Part shown: in pieces, positions 7,945 through 9,536 of the stretch
How positions within the stretch are numbered: the stretch's first letter is position 1
Layout: each line of letters opens with the position of its first letter
Assembly: GCA_035294725.1 (NCBI GenBank)
Contig: DATGKK010000091.1
Span: 1-9,536, forward strand
From: DATGKK01 sp035294725
Lineage (GTDB): Bacteria > Actinomycetota > Acidimicrobiia > Acidimicrobiales > Bog-793
Reading direction: 5' to 3'
Length of the DNA: 9,536 bases
The notes under the pieces: model-generated
What the model saw: the letters and a program-made list of their open reading frames with translations, nothing else
Databases searched by the model: none
Told to the model about the DNA's origin: nothing
Translations under genes and position numbers: made by a program

Positions 7945-8738
7945 GGAGCTCGGCTCCCGCGCCCGGCGCTGCAGCCGAGCCATGGGACGCCGACATCTCG
8001 CACGACGGCCTCCGGCTCGATCCGCTCGGCCCTTCCGACCGGGCGCTGCTGGCCGGCGACCCGATCGAGGTGGCGCCGGCCCTCATCGGACTGGTGCTCG
8101 TGAGCCGCACGTCCGACGGAGCCATGACGGCCGGGCGGATCGTCGAGGTGGAGGCCTACCGCGGGGTCCACGACCCGGCCTCTCACGCCTACCGGGGCCC
8201 GAGTGCACGCAACCGGACGATGTTCGGCCGGGCCGGCCTCCTCTACGTGTACCTGAGCTACGGCATGCACCACTGCTGCAACGTCGTGTGCGAGGAGGAG
8301 GGAGTCGCAGGAGCGGTGCTCCTCCGGGCTCTCGAACCGCTGGCCGGGCTCAGAGAGATGCACCGCCGGCGCGCCGCGCGCCGCCGGAGCGACCGCCGGC
8401 CGCTTCGCGACACCGAGCTGTGCTCGGGCCCGGGCAGGCTCTGTGCGGCCCTCGGCATCGGGCGGAGCCACGACGGCGCGGACCTGCTCGCGCCGGTCTC
8501 TCAGGTCCGCCTCGCTCGCCTTCGGACGGCCGAGGCAGCACCGGGCACCTCGGCCACCGACCGCTCGGCGGTCACCGAGCCGGGCCATGGCCCTCGGCTC
8601 GAGGCGGACGGGCTTCCCCTCGCCCTCGCGCGAGGCCCGCGGGTCGGGATCTCGCCGGCGGGGGCCACGGCGAGCGAGCCGTGGCGATGGTGGCTGGCCG
8701 GGAACTCGCATGTCTCCCGTGTGAAGGGGACCGGTTGA
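7929..8738 (+). CDS. mpg: 3-methyladenine DNA glycosylase, Mpg/AAG family
   Basis: This is a monofunctional DNA glycosylase that removes alkylated and deaminated purines (3-methyladenine, hypoxanthine) to start base excision repair. The core starts at about residue 40 (LLAGDPIEVAPALIG). GRIVEVEAYRG (69-79) carries the catalytic Glu75 and stacking Tyr77, equivalent to human Glu125 and Tyr127; SHAYRG (85-90) holds the pocket His86; RNRTMFGRAGLLYVYLSYGMHHC (94-116) holds the intercalating tyrosines; SGPGRLCAALGI (166-177) and WRWWLAGNSHVSR near the end complete the fold. At 269 residues it is longer than the usual 180-220, owing to an N-terminal extension, an Arg-rich stretch (residues 142-160) and a weakly conserved insert (about 195-235). 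The start is uncertain: TTG at 7929, overlapping argH, is the first available, has no strong Shine-Dalgarno, and no in-frame ATG exists before the core. The stop lies within the rRNA promoter -35. Confidence 0.92.
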   Translation: MGETVGSSAPAPGAAAEPWDADISHDGLRLDPLGPSDRALLAGDPIEVAPALIGLVLVSRTSDGAMTAGRIVEVEAYRGVHDPASHAYRGPSARNRTMFGRAGLLYVYLSYGMHHCCNVVCEEEGVAGAVLLRALEPLAGLREMHRRRAARRRSDRRPLRDTELCSGPGRLCAALGIGRSHDGADLLAPVSQVRLARLRTAEAAPGTSATDRSAVTEPGHGPRLEADGLPLALARGPRVGISPAGATASEPWRWWLAGNSHVSRVKGTG

Positions 8739-8762
8739 CAGGCCGACCCGCTGTGCTAAGGT
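8735..8762 (+). promoter_or_regulatory. Predicted sigma-70-type rRNA operon promoter P1
   Basis: A perfect consensus -35 hexamer TTGACA (8735-8740) is followed after 16 bases by TAAGGT (8757-8762), with a TGC immediately before it that fits an extended -10. This is the best promoter-like match seen in the window and lies in the right orientation about 360 bases before 16S rRNA. Transcription is expected to begin at a purine near 8767-8768. The -35 overlaps the mpg stop codon (TGA 8736-8738), so any upstream promoter element would lie in GC-rich coding sequence; no A/T-rich UP element is seen. Confidence 0.8.
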
Positions 8763-8804
8763 ACAGAGCCGCTCGGGAAGGGGTCATCCCAGCTCGGGCA
8801 GCTG

Positions 8805-8834
8805 CTCGGACCGGCAGTCCGCCGGGAATCCGAG
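8805..8834 (+). other. Leader hairpin 1 (11 bp with GAA bulge)
   Basis: CTCGGA (8805-8810) pairs perfectly with TCCGAG (8829-8834), and CCGGC (8811-8815) pairs perfectly with GCCGG (8821-8825). The loop is AGTCC and a three-base GAA bulge (8826-8828) sits on the 3' side. The helix is strong and GC-rich. Role unknown; it belongs to the early rRNA leader. Confidence 0.65.
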
Positions 8835-8840
8835 ACGAGA

Positions 8841-8873
8841 CGCAGGCGTTGACCTACGGGCAACGCATCTGCG
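8841..8873 (+). other. Leader hairpin 2 (13 bp, UACG tetraloop)
   Basis: CGCAG (8841-8845) pairs with CTGCG (8869-8873). After a two-base AT bulge, GCGTTG (8846-8851) pairs with CAACGC (8861-8866). At the top CC/GG closes a TACG loop (8855-8858), a member of the very stable UNCG tetraloop class, with A8852 bulged. The regular composite helix argues for a real RNA element in the leader. Confidence 0.7.
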
Positions 8874-8879
8874 GAGCGC

Positions 8880-8914
8880 GGTGGCACCTCCTTCCGTGAG
8901 GAAGTGTGTCCCGT
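8880..8914 (+). promoter_or_regulatory. T-box-like core followed by GUGA-loop hairpin (tentative)
   Basis: GGTGGCACC (8880-8888) equals the invariant centre of the T-box antiterminator sequence (GGUGGNACC). It is followed by CTTCC-GTGA-GGAAG (8891-8904), a hairpin with a GNRA loop, and by GTCCCG (8908-8913), similar to the downstream partner strand of T-boxes. The flanks do not match the full T-box consensus (the following GCG is TCC here). An alternative helix pairs GGCAC (8883-8887) with GTGTC (8906-8910). No Stem I with a clear specifier codon was recognised and no aminoacyl-tRNA synthetase gene follows in the window. It may be a coincidence. Confidence 0.3.
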
Positions 8915-8917
8915 CGT

Positions 8918-8930
8918 CGCTCCTTGACAA
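8918..8930 (+). promoter_or_regulatory. boxA-like rRNA antitermination signal
   Basis: CGCTCCTTGACAA matches the E. coli rRNA boxA TGCTCTTTAACAA at 10 of 13 positions and lies about 195 bases before 16S rRNA, a plausible place for the NusB/S10 binding site that protects rRNA transcription from Rho. The same bases contain TTGACA (8924-8929) and could be misread as a -35 element. CTCC (8920-8923) and GGAG (8932-8935) could fold the site into a weak hairpin. Confidence 0.6.
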
Positions 8931-8952
8931 CGGAGAAGGAACAGCTAAAAGC

Positions 8953-9009
8953 CAGTGCGGGCGACCGACCGTGCCATGAGGCGCGCTCGGTCGCGAAGTC
9001 AATGCACTG
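8953..9009 (+). other. Nested leader stem after boxA
   Basis: An outer helix CAGTGC (8953-8958) with GCACTG (9004-9009) encloses a perfect inner helix GCGACCGA (8961-8968) with TCGGTCGC (8987-8994). A top helix GTGCC (8971-8975) with GGCGC (8980-8984) closes a four-base ATGA loop. This is a coherent long-armed leader structure immediately after boxA, in the place where rRNA leaders often carry their second hairpin. Confidence 0.65.
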
Positions 9010-9010
9010 A

Positions 9011-9030
9011 AAACGGACAACATTCCGTTT
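9011..9030 (+). other. Leader hairpin AAACGGA/TCCGTTT
   Basis: Seven perfect base pairs (9011-9017 with 9024-9030) close a six-base CAACAT loop. It ends in TTT but is followed by CTGTGCC rather than a T-run, so it is not an intrinsic terminator. Confidence 0.6.
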
Positions 9031-9037
9031 CTGTGCC

Positions 9038-9074
9038 AGTTGGTCATCGAGGGTCCGTACCGAGATGACCAGCT
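9038..9074 (+). other. Leader hairpin TGGTCATC/GATGACCA
   Basis: TGGTCATC (9041-9048) pairs perfectly with GATGACCA (9064-9071), extended outward by a T-G wobble and two further pairs to 9038/9074. GGT (9052-9054) and ACC (9059-9061) may form a small inner stem. It lies in the region expected to be trimmed during 16S maturation. Confidence 0.6.
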
Positions 9075-9087
9075 CTTCTGATCGACA

Positions 9088-9117
9088 GCTCCAACCCCGC
9101 CTTCGGACGGGGCGAGC
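9088..9117 (+). other. UUCG-tetraloop hairpin just before 16S rRNA
   Basis: CCCCG (9095-9099) pairs with CGGGG (9108-9112), followed by one C/A mismatch and a C-G pair closing a TTCG loop (9102-9105), the most stable common tetraloop. GCTC (9088-9091) and GAGC (9114-9117) add a short outer helix. It ends about seven bases before the predicted 16S start. Confidence 0.65.
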
Positions 9118-9124
9118 CGAGATC

Positions 9125-9536
<412 letters not shown>

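Larger units (their letters stand above)
8763..9124 (+). other. 16S rRNA operon leader (non-coding, structured)
   Basis: This stretch of about 360 bases between the predicted promoter and 16S rRNA has no credible gene. It contains, in order: three GCTCGG repeats (8771, 8792, 8804), two strong hairpins, a T-box-like core with a hairpin, a boxA-like signal, a nested stem pair, and three further hairpins up to the 16S start. The part before boxA (about 150 bases) is structured more heavily than I would expect in a simple rRNA leader. Sequences nearest 16S probably pair with the spacer beyond 16S to form the RNase III processing stalk, but that partner is outside the window. Confidence 0.75.

Noticed and set aside
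6316..8711. Two long antisense open frames (6316-7983 and 7029-8711) opposite argH and mpg
   Set aside because: Both oppose genes with clear catalytic motifs, and both translate to repetitive charged sequence.
8849..8877. TTGACC at 8849 as another -35 element
   Set aside because: No -10-like hexamer at 15-18 bases spacing, and the bases form the stem of leader hairpin 2.
9011..9033. Possible intrinsic terminator in the rRNA leader
   Set aside because: The hairpin has only seven pairs with A-T ends and no T-run after the stem, and it sits after the rRNA promoter where termination would be harmful.

Overview
The window reads as chromosomal DNA of a high-GC actinobacterium. The GC content is roughly 70% by eye, with GTG and TTG starts and an arginine gene order typical of Actinobacteria. 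The 16S fragment at the right end has wording I associate with the class Acidimicrobiia (for example the GGGATAACAGCGGGAAACC stretch and GGGGAATCTTGCGCAATGG). That class-level call comes from memory of the family and was not checked by a search.

Layout, all on the + strand: positions 1-7944 hold an almost complete arginine biosynthesis cluster in the order argC (3' part only), argJ, argB, argD, argF, argR, argG, argH. From argJ to argR each gene overlaps the next by 4 bases, so five genes form one translationally coupled block. A 70-base gap precedes argG and a 46-base gap separates argG from argH. A DNA-repair glycosylase gene of the Mpg/AAG family (7929-8738) overlaps the end of argH. Its stop codon lies inside the -35 hexamer of a strong-looking rRNA promoter (8735-8762). 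A structured leader of about 360 bases follows, with a boxA-like antitermination signal, and then the first ~412 nucleotides of 16S rRNA (about 9125 to the window end).

Together the arg genes convert N-acetylglutamate to arginine through the acetyl cycle. ArgB phosphorylates, ArgC reduces, ArgD transaminates and ArgJ recycles the acetyl group. ArgF, ArgG and ArgH then convert ornithine to citrulline, argininosuccinate and arginine. ArgR is the arginine-sensing repressor encoded inside the cluster. No ARG-box-like operator is visible; the promoter of the cluster lies upstream of the window.

The protein-coding part is ordinary housekeeping DNA. The most interesting section is the junction at 8735-9124. 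No terminator separates the arg-mpg unit from the rRNA operon, and the leader upstream of boxA is unusually long. It carries two strong hairpins, a set of repeats that could pair alternatively, and a T-box-like core (GGTGGCACC). I did not see a clear new multi-gene system.
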